This document shows positions 9,511 through 20,785 of a stretch of DNA of 64,000 bases, in pieces (the stretch's first letter is position 1; the number at the start of each line of letters is the position of its first letter). Below the pieces are notes generated by a model, which worked only from the letters and a program-made list of their open reading frames with translations, was not told where the DNA came from and did not search any database. Location: NCBI GenBank assembly GCA_963580285.1, contig OY757015.1, positions 131,564,717-131,628,716 of the forward strand. Reading direction: 5' to 3'. The translations under genes were made by a program, and so were the position numbers. The stretch comes from Lucinisca nassula (taxonomy: Eukaryota > Mollusca > Bivalvia > Lucinida > Lucinidae).

Positions 9511-9940
9511 ATGGGGAATCGTTTTAATTTATTTGCCTTTTCAATATCCTGGTCTCAGTTTCAAATATTTTATTTGAATCACACCCTCAAACAAAGGTGT
9601 GTATAGCTAGGATGGCAATAATGATTCCAGTTTTCTTCAATAGAAATAAAATGTATTAAATAACATTTTGTTAAAACCGTTTCACGCCGCCTGAGGTGAA
9701 ATATATCATCTTATATATGTGGGAAACTGACTGTTACATTAATTTCATTCCAACAAGTATTTGTAACGGATAGATCAAAGTCAAAACCCATTATTACAAT
9801 CTTTAACATCAAATTTCGCGAGGCTGGTATGGCGATAAAATGAACGCCTACCAATCGTAATTAGTCGAACAGAAAGACGTGAGCAAAACAGTGCAGAACC
9901 AAAATGCTAACCCTGCTGAACACAACTACCCCTACTTTTG
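9511..9940. other. Unassigned AT-rich stretch
   Basis: No ORF of note and no named repeat. gtgggaaactgactgttacattaa and the following ~60 bp resemble 36860-36920, so it may be an unclassified low-copy repeat. Confidence 0.35.
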
Positions 9941-9942
9941 CA

Positions 9943-10007
9943 AACGGTATAGACCAAGATCATGTGGCTCCTGAAGAAGCCATCTGATCAGGATCTACAT
10001 TGTGCGT
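9943..10007. mobile_element. D-hairpin copy 3
   Basis: gcaaacggtatagacc...ggatctacattg, with inner arms gatcatgtggctcctgaag / gaagccatctgatc. Partly decayed. Confidence 0.65.
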
Positions 10008-10067
10008 CATTCAGATTGCAACTTAATTTGTAAGTAATTTGTTGCTTGACAATCAGCAATGGGTGTA

Positions 10068-10150
10068 TTTTTGGTTTTGGTTTTACCGCCCTTTCAAGAT
10101 TATTTCACTCATATCGAGCCAATCGGTAATCAGAGGTGGGCGAAAGCCGT
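10068..10150 (-). mobile_element. Truncated tRNA-SINE (family M), 3' portion
   Basis: Minus-sense tail half matching the full SINE at 50552-50793: ggttttaccgccctttcaag, attatttcactcatatcgag, aatcagaggtgggcgaaa. The head is missing, as expected for 5'-truncated retroposition. Confidence 0.7.
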
Positions 10151-10268
10151 GTGACTGATATCTGTAGGAAAGCATCCAAACAATTAGCTGTTTTAAAAAG
10201 ACTTGGTAGCTTTTAACCAAACAAGGGAAATTGGTTATTTATAATTCTTTTATTGCATCAAATTTTAG

Positions 10269-10721
10269 CTACTGCCCTCAAGTACAAATAAACTCGAAAA
10301 TGTTCAAGGGAGGGCCCTGAGATTTGTATTTAATGATTATTTTTCCTCGCACGGCAAGTTATTAAACCTGTCAAATACTCAGCCTTTGCATGTGAGAAGA
10401 ATTAATCTCATGGCCAGTGAGGTATACAAGATCGTAAATGGTCTTTCACCAAATTATATTCAAGATCTTGTTGCTATAAAAGAATCTTCTTTTAATTTCA
10501 GAAATGAGAAAACTGCTGATGTTCCACAGGTAAAAAGGTATGGCTTGAGGTTATTTCCAGGATATGAAATAGCCTGCCAAATAACGTGCGATAAGCAGAA
10601 TCCTATCCACAGTTTCATAGGCTCCTCCAGAACTGGAATGGCTTTGGATGTAAGTGTCCTGTATGTTCTACCTAATCTCCTTTATTCAGTTACTTGCTGG
10701 ATTGCATTCCTTTCAGTCTGT
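10269..10721 (+). pseudogene. Non-LTR retrotransposon ORF2 C-terminal relic (CR1/Jockey-like)
   Basis: An open frame from 10269 reads through the post-RT region of a LINE ORF2: a KLENVQGRALRFVFNDY block (about residues 8-22), then QPLHVRRINLMASEVYKIVN and GLSPNYIQDLV. These match the C-terminal extension after the reverse-transcriptase fingers in CR1/Jockey-group elements of aquatic animals. Recognisable similarity stops near 10570 and the rest is decayed. A stop at 10266-10268 closes the frame upstream, and no RT catalytic box is present. A 5'-truncated dead copy. A family-C MITE lies ~80 bp downstream. Confidence 0.7.
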
Positions 10722-10798
10722 TAAAATCTTTGTTTTGTTTTGCATGCTTAGTACCTTGTTTTTCTTTCGACCTCTTTCGAGCAAGTCACACCACTGGC

Positions 10799-11053
10799 AT
10801 CACGAAAACACACTATAAAATTTTGACCCCCTCATATCCCATTTTTAGGGGGTTGTAGGGGGTATACATTCTGCTAAAAAACATAGATTGTGGGTACTCG
10901 ATAGAACCGCCTCGTCGATGCGGTTCTATCGAGTCCCCGCAATCTATGTTTTGAGCAAAAATAAGAAAAATATCACAAATTTTCATCTTACAATTTCTAA
11001 TTTTTGGCCCCCCCAAAATGGCAATGTATTTGTAAAGGCGTGTTTGCGTAATG
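10799..11053. mobile_element. Family-C palindromic MITE, copy 2
   Basis: Ends catcacgaaaacacactata and gtaaaggcgtgtttgcgtaatg. The central palindrome reads gggtactcgatagaaccg...cggttctatcgagt, so the change gtt to gat in one arm is matched in the other. Confidence 0.85.
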
Positions 11054-11213
11054 CATGCCTTGCAACCTTTCGATTTTTCGACCAAATAAGGTAAAGGCTG
11101 TGCCAGGCTGAGAGACACTTTCATCTTCTTAGCACTCGAGTTTCGCCTTTAGCCTTTGTCACGGGAATCTGACATTTAAAATATCTTAGTGCCATTTACT
11201 TCGTACATTTTTT

Positions 11214-12995
11214 ATGCTCCCCGAAGAATTTCGGGGGAGCATATAGTCGCCGCTTCGTCCATGCGTCCGTGTGTCCGTGCGTCCGTCCCGCTCTTGTCCA
11301 CGCGAATCAAGTTCTCAGAAACTACTGGTCGGATTTCAATGAAACTTCATGGGAATATTAAGTATCGCAGGTGGATGTGCATATCATCTGCGTGTTTTGG
11401 TTCGATGATTTTTTTCCAACAGTTATGGCCCTTTGATGAATTCTGCATGAATATATAGGGTACTGTTCGTGTCCACGAGAATTCTCAGCAACAACTTGCC
11501 GAAATTCAACGAAACTTCAACGGAATCTTATGCGGCAATATGGGATCCGCATATTATCCGTGCTATCTGGTTAGATGATTTGTCACAGAGTTATGGTACT
11601 TTATTTAAAGCTGCAATGTAAGGTCACTGGCTATTTTTAGAAAAAGCTTGTTATCACTCTTATGCCTACACTTATTGATGGATTTTAATGTAACTTCACG
11701 CAAATGTTAAGTATAATAATATCTTGAGCATGTTCGATTTTCAATGTCCTGAGCACAAGGTCAAGGTCACTGTGGCTGTTTTTAGAAAAACATTGTTTTC
11801 GCTCTAGTGCCAACATTTATTGATGGATTTTAATACAATGTCACACAAATGTTGAGTATGAAAATATCTCGAGCAAGTTCAACTTTCAGGGTTCTTGGCT
11901 CAAGGTCAAGGTCACTGCGGCTATTTTTTTTAAAAAAAAAAACTTGTCATCGCTCTAGCGTCGCCATTTACTGATGGATTTTTATTTAACTTCACACAAA
12001 TGTTGGGTATAATAATATCTCGAGCAAGTTCAACTTTCAGGATCCTGGGGTCAAGGTCAAGGTCACTGTGGTTATTTTTAGAAGAAAAAAACTTTGTTAT
12101 CGCTCTAGTGCTTACATTTATTGATGGGCTTTAATATAATTTCACACAAATGTTGGGTATGATAATATCTCGTGCAAGTTCAACTTTCAGGATCCTGGGG
12201 TCAAGGTCAAGATCATTGTGGTTATTTTTAGAAGAAAAAAACTTTGTCATTGCTCTAGTGCCTACATTTATTGATGGATTTTAATATAATTTCACACAAA
12301 TAAATGTAGGGTATAATAATATCTCGAGCAAGTACGACTTTCTGGATCCTGGGCTCAAGGTAAAGGTCACTGTGGCTTTTTTTTTTGAAAAAAAAAAAAA
12401 AACAACAACAAACAAACAAAACTTTTGTCATCGCTCTAGTGCCTACATTTATTGACGGATTTTAATATAACTTCACACAAATGTTGGGTATGATAATATA
12501 TCAAGCAAGTTTGACTGTCAGGGTCCTGGGCTCAAGGTCAAGGTCACTGTGGCTATTTTTAGAAAAAAAAAACTTTGTCATCGCTCTAGCGTCGTCATTT
12601 GCTGATGGATTTTAATATAACTTCACACAAATGTTGGGTATGATAATATCTCCAGCAAATTTGACTTTCAGGATCCTGGCCTCAAGGTCAAGGTCACTTC
12701 GGTTATTTTTAGAAAAAAAACTTGCTGGAGGCAGTCCAACTGTAAACGGAGTTCCAATACACACAACCTTTCATTATCAACCTCTCATCATTCTTATATG
12801 ATTTATTCCGACTTTTGTGCTGCTGATGTTTTTATGACAGTGCCATCAGGCAAGCTAATCTGTCCACCGAGAGGTTTTGTTATACTCCATTTTGAAGTAC
12901 AGTGAGTATACAGAGTATACCGCTCTTTAACTGGGATAATGTTTCCTGTTCCGACTATTACACCCTCGGGGGGCATCCATCGGTTTCACAAATGT
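11214..12995 (+). mobile_element. Hairpin-headed tandem-array element 3 (150-bp units)
   Basis: Terminal hairpin ATGCTCCCCGAA...TTCGGGGGAGCAT (11214-11242) after a T-tract, a gcgtccgtgtgtccgtgcgt spacer (to ~11290), a lead-in, then about seven ~150-bp units (11600-12725) marked by ggtcaaggtcactgtgg, ttagaaaaa, atcgctctagtgcc and cacacaaatgttgggtat. A unique 3' part (12780-12995) ends in cctcggggggcatccatcgg and is shared with the copy at 40484-42402. Non-coding. Confidence 0.75.
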
Positions 12996-13343
12996 TTTAA
13001 TATCTAAGCATCCAGTGCTATTTAGCATATTTATGCTATGTAAACATTAGTCAACTGTCAGTGTAAATGATAGATACGGACATGGTGACAATGTCTTTCT
13101 GTAGCAGAAGAGCTGAACTTAGATGCCATCATGTCCGTAATCGTCATAAATATATCTTTCTTTTTGCTGCATCCACCCCGGCCAATATTGTAATTTGAGT
13201 TCCTTCGAGTGTGATGCGTTGACAACAACCTAAGAGGCGTACCCAGCAATCATACAGTTTGTCGACGCACACCCTCGGATGATACTATTGAGACATCTTC
13301 CTGATAATGAGATTAAATTTGATTATTCACTACTCCACCAAAC
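12996..13343. other. Unassigned stretch
   Basis: No recognised repeat or gene. The only frame of size (minus 13058-13249) has no known features. Confidence 0.35.
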
Positions 13344-14590
13344 TTTTTTTTTATTATAATTATCGCACAGTCTACAAAGGTTCACAAAGTACAAATAACT
13401 ATAACTATATAGGTCAAGTAGTAGCAAATATTCTATGTTAAGTACAAGACATTTAGCAACACACACTGTATTTCAAAAATATGAATTCTAGCTTAGGGGA
13501 TAGATATGAATCTTTTTTATTTTTCAAACAGTGCATGAACATCTTAGATTCAGAAAGCATATATTTAGAGAAATTAATCTGCCGATGCAATGCAGTATTT
13601 GCAAAAACGAAGAAGTGTTCTTCCAAGCGTTTGCATTACATGTATATCTTTGAATGTTTCAGATGTAATTGTATAATCTAACACATGTAAAGATACCATT
13701 TTGAAAAGTGTGCTAAATTATTTTACATAGTGTAACAACTTTTCAATGCTACATTTCAGTTTTCTTACATTTTCCACTGCATACATGTACTCATATAAAT
13801 CTTTCTACAGAGTGTTACAATAATTTAGAAAAGGATATATATATATAAATAAATAAATAAACTAAAAAGTGAAAATGGAGGAAATCGAGAAAAAAATAGA
13901 TGATATGATGCATCATGAACCGCCGACCTCTTGCCCTTAAAGTTATCTATTGACTTTTTAATGTATCAATAAAATCCCCCCATTTGTATGCAAAGGCGGT
14001 GAATCTATCGTTTAGCAAAGCTATCTCTTTTTCAAGTTGAATTCTATTGAACAAAAATGTTTTAAAATGACGTATATTTGGAACTTGTTTCTTAAGCTTA
14101 TTTTGAAAGATAAAATATTTTGCCAAGTAAATGACAAAGTTTTGCACCAGATCAATGTTTTTAGGATTTTGAAGGCAGTTTCCAAATGTAACTAATCTAT
14201 TATTCACATTTATGTTATTGTCGCATTGACGCAGAAGATTTGACACAGATGTCCAAAACTGTTGAACACAAACGCATTCCCAAAACAGATGTGAAACTGT
14301 TTCTATCTCCATATTACAAAATCACAGAGAGTAGAGCCGACGATTCGGCATTTTGCTAAAATTGATTTGTTGGTACAATAAAAATTAAATATTTATATTG
14401 GAAATTTCGCAACTTAATATCATTTGTAGATTTAAAAACTGCCATGTAGATGTTTTTCCAGTATAAATTTTCATTCGAAAAAGCTTCTTTCCATTTAGTC
14501 TATGACTTAATTTCGATAACTTGATTTTGCTTCATAAAACAACCATAGATAAATATGTTTACTTGTTCACTTTTCTTTATTTGGTCCAGT
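13344..14590 (-). pseudogene. LINE relic (L1/Tx1-like), ORF2 C-terminus and 3' UTR
   Basis: Minus-strand frame 14312-13947 encodes ~120 residues with ETVSHLFWECVCVQQFW, the Cys/His block following RT in L1/Tx1-group LINEs, then a Lys-rich tail. Upstream, decayed sequence (to ~14590) still reads KWKEAFSNENLYWKNIYMA-like and DIKLRNFQYKYL-like peptides in the right order, broken by stops. Downstream ~600 bp with no ORF ends in an A-tract (T-tract on plus, ~13343-13353), taken as 3' UTR and poly(A). Class is inferred from the peptide style; no RT core is present. Dead, 5'-truncated. Confidence 0.65.
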
Positions 14591-14604
14591 AATTTCGAAA
14601 CTTT

Positions 14605-15395
14605 AGAGTAGGTTCAATCCGCCAAATATCTTGGTATCACCATCACTGACGATCTTGATTGGGGTCATCATATTTCAGAGATTACATCAAAAGCAACCAG
14701 GATTTTAGGATTTTTAAGACGTAATTTGGCTTTTGCATCTAGGCAGACAAAGGATGTTGCATATGAAACATTGGTTCGTCCTCAACTTGAATATGCATCA
14801 CCCATTTGGCTTCCCCATGTTAAAACTCAAATTCAGCAGGTGGAGAAAGTTCAGAGAACAGCAACTTGATGGGCATGTCGGCGATGGCGAAATAAGAGTA
14901 GCGCCGGTGTCATGCTTAGCGAGTTGGAGTGGCCGTCCCTTGAGGCACGTCGTGAGCAGTTATCTTTAACCTTCTTCTATGATATATACACCCTGATATA
15001 TTGTCTCTGGATAAAGATAAATACTTGACCACTGTGACAGCTTCAACTCAAACAAGGGCATCAAAAGTAAATAACACACAATATCGTAGGTACCTGGCCT
15101 ATAGTGAAGCCCTAAAGCATTCTTTTTTTCCAAGAACTATTCCTCAGTGGAGTAGCCTTCCCTCGTCTGCGTTAGATCCAAGTCCACAGAGGCGTTCAAA
15201 CCCCTTACAGTGTAAACTGGGACTCAGAGGTTTAGTATACCTCTGTTAATCAGATTGTAAATAGTTGTAAGGACTCTTCCAGTGTCCTCTCCTTTTTTAA
15301 AGCTAAATGTTAAATTTAGCCACCCACCCAACTAATGTAATGGCCAAATATGACCGACTCAGTATATGAAGATATGAAGATAGATAAGCAATTTT
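14605..15395 (+). pseudogene. LINE relic (CR1/L2-like), ORF2 C-terminus
   Basis: From 14621 the plus strand reads AKYLGITITDDLDWGHHISE, ..TRILGFLRRNLAFA, ..TLVRPQLEYASPIW and VEKVQRTA, the canonical region after RT in CR1/L2-type ORF2 proteins. An in-frame TGA at 14867-14869 sits where CGA (Arg) is usual, consistent with CpG decay. Two frameshifts follow (near 14990 and 15180). The segment DKDKYLTT...FFPRTIPQW is read in the second frame and the terminal stop TAA is at 15213. The 3' UTR ends in repeats of gatatgaagat (~15368-15388), as in CR1/L2 tails. The catalytic RT core is absent. Confidence 0.8.
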
Positions 15396-15428
15396 TTTTT
15401 TTTGGGGGGGGGGGGTGGGGGGGGGGTT
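15393..15428. repeat. Poly-T / poly-G homopolymer tract
   Basis: T-tract followed by a long G-run with one T, directly after the LINE tail. A likely sequencing and assembly weak point. Confidence 0.85.
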
Positions 15429-15654
15429 CATTTCAAAATTTCCAATTTAAAGTGCTAGATCTACTTTTTAGTGTGAATGACTATCTAACTGTTTTATCTT
15501 CATTATGACCATTGTCTCATACTTCTTAACATAAAATATTCATAAATATTCTTAAGCTAAATTTCTGTGATACAATCTCTCAATGTGCAAGTAATTATGG
15601 GTATATATGTCATACTGTGATATATTTTAATTTTCTGTTATTTTACAATTGTTT

Positions 15655-15744
15655 GTCGAAGTAAAAACCCTACAGGGCTTATGTTGTTCTGTTGACAATA
15701 TTCGACGTAAAATAAAATTTCTATGTCTATCTCTATGCCTATGT
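15655..15744 (+). mobile_element. LINE 3'-end fragment with (TCTATG)n-type tail
   Basis: ccctacagggcttatgttgt, aataaaatt, then imperfect repeats of tctatgtctatctc. A short 3' remnant; no coding part is present. Confidence 0.45.
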
Positions 15745-15843
15745 ACCCGGTGAAAAACCACCTGACCTTCCGTTGCAGAACTTTGCGTCTCACATGTGAC
15801 CCGAGCCAGGGCTCTTATCCATTAGGCCACGGAGGCTCTTCCC
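15745..15843 (-). mobile_element. tRNA-SINE (family M) head fragment
   Basis: Minus-sense, holding the tRNA-like head (gcctccgtggcctaatggat, B-box region degraded), then gtctcacatgtgac-type core and a ggtcaggtggtttttcacc body. The tail is lost. Confidence 0.65.
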
Positions 15844-15904
15844 AATTGGTGTGGGAAATCTTAATTAGACAGCATGATAGGATAAGGATTAAGGGAGACG
15901 GATA

Positions 15905-16297
15905 GGGCTGGCTAATCGGAGCTGAAAAGATAATCGATTATCAGTCCTGTTATTGCGATCGATAATCGATTAGTAATCGCTAAGATTTTTGTCATTATTT
16001 TACCTGTCTGGCTTTGTGTCTAAGCATGACTCTTACCATATGCTGCACTATACCATATGTATATTTGAACAGACAGGCCTGAGCAAACAGTGTAGACCCA
16101 TATGAGACGCCGCATAATGCCGCGTCTCATCAGGGTCTGCACTGTTTGCCACTCATCCAGCTATTTTGGGCATAACTTTGGGTAGTAAATTGTACCTATC
16201 AATAAATCGATTAAAAGCAAATCAGAAATGATAATCATTTTTTTGTGGAATTTATCGATCGATTAATCGATTATACGATTAATCGTGGCAGTCTTAG
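15905..16297. mobile_element. MITE with AATCGATT-rich inverted ends, carrying D-hairpin
   Basis: Left part gataatcgattatcag, gcgatcgataatcgattag; right part tcgatcgattaatcgattat, tacgattaatcgtgg. The two ends are complementary in kind and frame the D-hairpin at 16083-16150, which looks like a nested insert. Ends of this type occur in hAT-like MITEs, but no 8-bp duplication could be confirmed. Confidence 0.5.
16083..16150. mobile_element. D-hairpin copy 4
   Basis: Outer arms GCAAACAGTGTAGACCC / GGGTCTGCACTGTTTGC are perfectly paired. Inner arms atgagacgccgcat / atgccgcgtctcat have one slip. Confidence 0.8.
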
Positions 16298-16306
16298 AGA
16301 CGGATA

Positions 16307-17239
16307 CATCTCATAAAGCGTTACGTCATTAGTGTAAATAAGAAATAACGTGTGGTCTACTATAGACCCTTTTGGGACACCTACAAGTACATTAGAGAAC
16401 TCAGTTAGTCCTTTTTCACTTTGAATAGCCTGTTAGCGATGACTTAAGTACGATTCAAACCACAGAAGCGCTGACAAACTGATCTTATACAGAGAGAGTT
16501 TCTTTCGAAGGATGGCATGATCTACTAAGTCGAAAGCTTTACTAGGAAGGGCCCCAAGCATATCTCCGTTATCAATGCATTCCATCCAGTTATCTACTAA
16601 CTTCTTTAGCGCTGTTTGGCAGCTGTGTTTTTCATGGAATTCTGATTGACTTTCGTGCAAAAGTTTATATGTATTTAAACATCCAATGAGATGTTTATTT
16701 ACGTGTTTTTCGAAAATTTTGGATACGGCAGGCAAGATAGAAATAGGCGTATGGTTAGATGGATCGGACTTTACACCGCCTTTAAATATTGAAAAAAATG
16801 GCTTGTTTCATTTGGGTGGAAATGTGCCTGTAACTATTCTTTTATTGATTAGCATTGCAATGGAGGGAGGAACGATGGAGGCCGTTGTTTTAAGGAGTTT
16901 AGGTCCCAGTTCTGTTGCTTTCGATAATTCAAGTCTGTTGATATGTGTGGTAACTTTGTACATGTATATCGAAATATATGGTATGGAAAAGGAGACTTTC
17001 TCCTTGACATACTTACTTATACATACAGTGTCTAACTGTAACGTGTCATTGTTGGTTTCGTTTAACTTATCTGCTATTGAGGAGAAGTATATGTTTAGTT
17101 TCTGGGCAATATCTTCAGACTTAATTATCAATTCGCTTTCTTCAACCACTGTTTCCAGGATTTCTTGTTGCGGGCGGTAGCTCCCTTCTGCTTGACCAAG
17201 TTTACCATACTTAGGATTGCCGGAAGAAGATACTTGCAC
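16307..17239 (-). pseudogene. LINE relic: linker and first half of reverse transcriptase
   Basis: Minus strand, two broken frames. 17239-16808 gives the pre-RT linker (..KSEDIAQKLNIYFSSIAD..). After a break near 16800 the second frame reads GGVKSDPSNHTPISILPAVS, KIFEKHVNKHL, LHESQSEFHEKHSCQTAL, and a KAFDLVDHAIL..L block: RT motifs 1-3, with FDLVDH being the first catalytic Asp region. Beyond SYLSHR (16433) it continues in another frame with GLTEFSNVLVGVPKGS and YTNDV to ~16307, then stops before the YADD box. Family is Jockey/CR1-like by motif style. At least two frameshifts and a 3' truncation. Confidence 0.75.
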
Positions 17240-17400
17240 TTCTCAACCCCGATGCAGCGGGGACACAGGCTCATCTTGGAAATAATCTCCCCCGCTGGCT
17301 TGTAAACTTCACCCCTACCAGGTACTGATCAGTCACGTCTTGAAAATCCATCGCAGTAGCTTTGTTTGTTGAATAAACAAAAAAGAATACCCAAAGCAAC

Positions 17401-17771
17401 CATCACGAAAACACGCCCATATAATTCTGACTTTCTTGAATAAAAATCAAAAATGAGTTCCTTTAAGAGCAATGAAAACATTCGTAAGAAAGAAGATGGG
17501 TCATACTACTACTACTTTCTTGAACCCCACTTTTTATATAGTAAAACTGGGATTTACAGAACTACAGGTTATTTTACTAATTTTTGCTCTAAAATATAGG
17601 TTGTGGGTACTTGTTAGGACCGCCTCAAAGAGGTAGTTCTAACGAGTACACAAATTTATATTTTGAGCAGAAATAAGAACAATATCATCCTCGAGGCGGT
17701 CCCAACAAGTACCCACAATCTATATTTTAGAGCAGAAATAAGAAAAATTGAATAGGCGTATTTTCGTAATA
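17401..17771. mobile_element. Family-C MITE, copy 3 (enlarged)
   Basis: Ends catcacgaaaacacgcccat and gaataggcgtattttcgtaat. The centre carries two copies of the palindrome half, and a ~90-bp insertion separates the left arm. Such hairpin duplications recur in this family (23170-23300, 62750-62920). Confidence 0.75.
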
Positions 17772-18189
17772 GTTAATCAACCTAAACCCTACCTTTGGAC
17801 TTGTATTTGTCAATGCTTAGGGCATATGTCGCTAGTTTACATATGAACCACGGTACCATTCATCACAGTAGTCACATTGAATCATGACTCTTCGATTCCA
17901 GTTTTTTTTTTTTTACAAAAACAATACTCCTCACTGTCATCACCTGACTCTGGAAAATCCTTTGAATTATCCGGCGATTCCTTGAATTTAATGATCCATT
18001 TGGGCAAGTTTCGATCCCTGCAAGGTATCATTTTATCGTGGTTGACTACAAAACTGCTTTCCTCAGCTTTACCGTATATATATAATCTGACAGCTTGTTC
18101 AACATTATGGCAGGTACATTCCAGGCGGGGGTAGGGGTTAATTTGCGAACTTCTTCCTTTGTGCTGGCGCTATGTAAAAGATATGCGGC

Positions 18190-19860
18190 TTCAGCATATG
18201 GTCTCAAAAACGTTAAGGTCAAAGCTGCACTTCATACGCTTTAATGACTCTTTTAGAGTATCCCTGGCTACAGTATGTGCTTTTTCCATGTTTAGCAGTA
18301 ATTTTGACACATATTCGCCATACGTCTCTGGCCTCTTTACTCTGGCATTTGGGAACATCAATTGAGCTGGTGTTTTCACCTCTTTTCCAAGCATTAGTTT
18401 GTTAGGTGATAAATAGTACTCCTGTTGACTTAAGTCCTTATAGATATGACAATCTGCTGGTGTTTTCATCCATTTTATCTTGATTTTTTCACAGGAAATC
18501 ATATCACAGCATCCATCAAAGTCCTGTTAAACCTTTCTACTTGGACATTGGTCGATGCCCTTAATGGCGTAGTCCTTGCTTTATGTAGTTGCAAATCTTT
18601 GCATAGTGTCTCACACAATTTACTGGCAAAACTGAGGCATTGATCTGAAAATATCTGCAAAGGAAAGTCGAAGCGCGAAAAGAGAAGTTATCTATAACCG
18701 CTTTAGTTGTTTCTTCTGCCTTCTGTGATGGTTAAGGGGCACATTCAAACCATTTAGTGAATTGATCAACAATCATCATACAGTGTTCGTTTTCCCTTGC
18801 TGTCTTTAGTAACGGCCCCATAAAATCGACGTGCACACGCTCCATAGGTGCTCCTGTCTGGTATTCTGTAAGGGGAACCCTACCATATAGCTTTTAATTC
18901 TTGTTCTTATCTTATTGCAAACTGAAGATGTTATGACACATGACTCCATCTTCAGAAAGATTGACCAGACGAGTTTCTTCTTTTACTTTAACTTTGTTCT
19001 GGCTACGCTCTGATGACCATACATGTAGGAGAAATGCAGTCGACTTAAGACCATTAGGTATCACTAAAATGAGATATTGATCCTACGCAATAATACCCGT
19101 CAATCAAGTGAACAACTTATTTAACCAATAATATACTCGGCTAGAAAAGTTCCTATACATAAAATTGCTTCTGTTACCATAGTTACTACAAATGAATAAT
19201 AGACAAAGAAACTGCTATAAGCCACAACTCCTTCTACTCCATCTTGAGCTTGCAAATGTTCGGCTGCAACAGCCAAAGGGGATATGTATTATTGGGTAAG
19301 GATAACATTGGAGGCGTTGTTTGAGCATTCTTCAGTGCCTCAAAAGCCGCCTTCTCCTTAATCCCCCCATTTGAACTGATTACAGTATAGCGGCTGTGTC
19401 ATTTCGGCATAGCCCTTGATGAAAGCTCTATGATAGTTGGCAAAACCAAGTAATCTCTTCACATCTTTCGATGAGGAACTGGCCATTTAGCAACAGCTGC
19501 TATGTATTTCAAAGTCACGGACAGACTGTTCCAACTGACCGTCTTCCTAAGAATTCTACTTCTTTCTAGAAGAAGATACACTTTCTTGGTTTCAGCTTCA
19601 TACCATGTCTTCTGAATCTCCAAAGTTTCTGATGGGTTCTTCAAATGTCTTTCCCATAACAAGTATGTCGTCTAGGAAGGACAGGATTGTTTTCCAGGCC
19701 AGGCCGCGGAGAATCAAGTTAACCACACATGAGAATGTGGCTGGAACATTTTTAAAGCCAAATCCAATTTTCACTTGCTCAAACAAGTCCATCCTCGTCG
19801 CCAATAAAGTATATTTAGGGTTTACCCCACCCTTAACCAACATTATCTAACATAGAAACG
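18190..19860 (-). pseudogene. Ty3/gypsy LTR-retrotransposon pol relic (RT, RNase H trace, integrase)
   Basis: Minus strand, order RT - RNase H - integrase. RT (19860-19460): LLATRMDLFEQVKIGFGFKN, PATFS, then the catalytic FLDD at 19678-19667. A post-RT NGGIKEKAAFEALKNAQTTP-like block lies near 19370-19290. RNase H is largely deleted. Integrase (18900-18190): GAPMERVHVDFMGPL (Asp codon 18827-18825), QIFSDQCLSF (Asp 18645-18643), VERFNRTLM (Glu 18537-18535), a DD(35)E spacing, then NKLMLGKEVKTPAQLMFPN at the C-terminus. A TAA after ECAP and several frameshifts kill it. No LTR pair or gag could be identified. Confidence 0.85.
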
Positions 19861-19866
19861 TGGGTC

Positions 19867-20290
19867 TTACCGTGTCTGGCGACCGTCAGGTCCGTCGCTG
19901 CTAGGCTCTATCCAAAACCTGTCTCTTTCCCCTTGCTGTGCATCAATATAAGATGGCGTCTCTGCGAGATTCTCGCCCCAGAGCTCATCCATGTTGAGGT
20001 TGGATACGTCACTTCCTGTAACGGTACTTCGTGACACCTCGGGCTTCCAAGGACACACCAGTTAACCACAGTAAGTTTGTCATTCTCCGCATCAACTAGA
20101 TGCAGTTTTTATGGCGTTAGGAGGATCATGTCTTTATACTTGTTTAATACTCCAAGAAATGTGTCTGAATAATTTGTGCCGAGGGTTATACATTAATCCG
20201 TTTACGGTTAACCTTTAGAAGCAAAGAAAAAACTTCTTCTCGGAAACTGCTTATTTTCTTGCAAACTTTAAAAATATTTACGCATACGGA
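19867..20290. other. Unassigned stretch 5' of the gypsy relic
   Basis: A 63-codon minus-strand frame (20058-19867) rich in Asp/Glu/Ser lies here. It could be a remnant of the same element or unrelated; I cannot recognise it. The remainder has no features. Confidence 0.3.
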
Positions 20291-20294
20291 AAAG

Positions 20295-20410
20295 GCCTAG
20301 TGGATAAGAGTGCAGACTGGTGGTGGTGTGTCTCCGAGTACTTAGATAATCGCCCAACCCTGATTAATCTTCGGCTCAAAATGAGTCAAATAATCTCGAA
20401 AAGGCCTGGT
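20295..20410 (+). mobile_element. tRNA-SINE (family M), degraded internal copy
   Basis: ggcctagtggataagagtgc (A-box region) followed after a deletion by cctgattaatcttcggctc and gagtcaaataatctcgaaa. It matches the 5' and 3' parts of the SINE at 50552-50793 with the B-box region lost. Confidence 0.6.
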
Positions 20411-20436
20411 GAATTTTTGTGATATTTTGTTAAACA

Positions 20437-20565
20437 TTGAGGCGGTTCTATTGAGTTCCAACAACCTATGTATTGGAACAGATATTAGAAAAATAACATA
20501 TACCCCTATATAACATGGGGTTTAAGGGTGCGTTAAATACACGGACTGGCTATCGTGATACAAAA
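20437..20565. mobile_element. Family-C MITE fragment
   Basis: Right half only: gaggcggttctattgagt, agatattagaaaaata, ataacatggggttt. Confidence 0.55.
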
Positions 20566-20586
20566 TTCAACGTCACAAAAACAAAT

Positions 20587-20785
20587 TAACCCTTATCCTG
20601 CTGAATAAAATAAATCTACCCGTTATTTATCGAATTACTTGATATATTCAGACAAATTCACAATCTGACTGACAAAAAGAGTAGCTCCTGATCAGATGGC
20701 TTCTGAAGACATAGTGTAAACCCTGATCAGACGGTTCAGAAGTCATCTGATCCGGATCTACAGTTTTTGAAAAGGAATGGGTTAT
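20587..20785. mobile_element. TTAACCC-ended MITE with D-hairpin copy 5
   Basis: Begins ttaacccttatcctgctg and carries a partial hairpin, cagacggttcagaagtcatc (20709-20768). Similar termini bound the element at 54352-54566. The right end is unclear (gaatgggttatcac). Confidence 0.5.

Noticed and set aside
16686..17180. A 164-codon plus-strand frame, the longest in the window
   Set aside because: It is the reverse shadow of the minus-strand LINE reverse-transcriptase relic, which has clear motifs.
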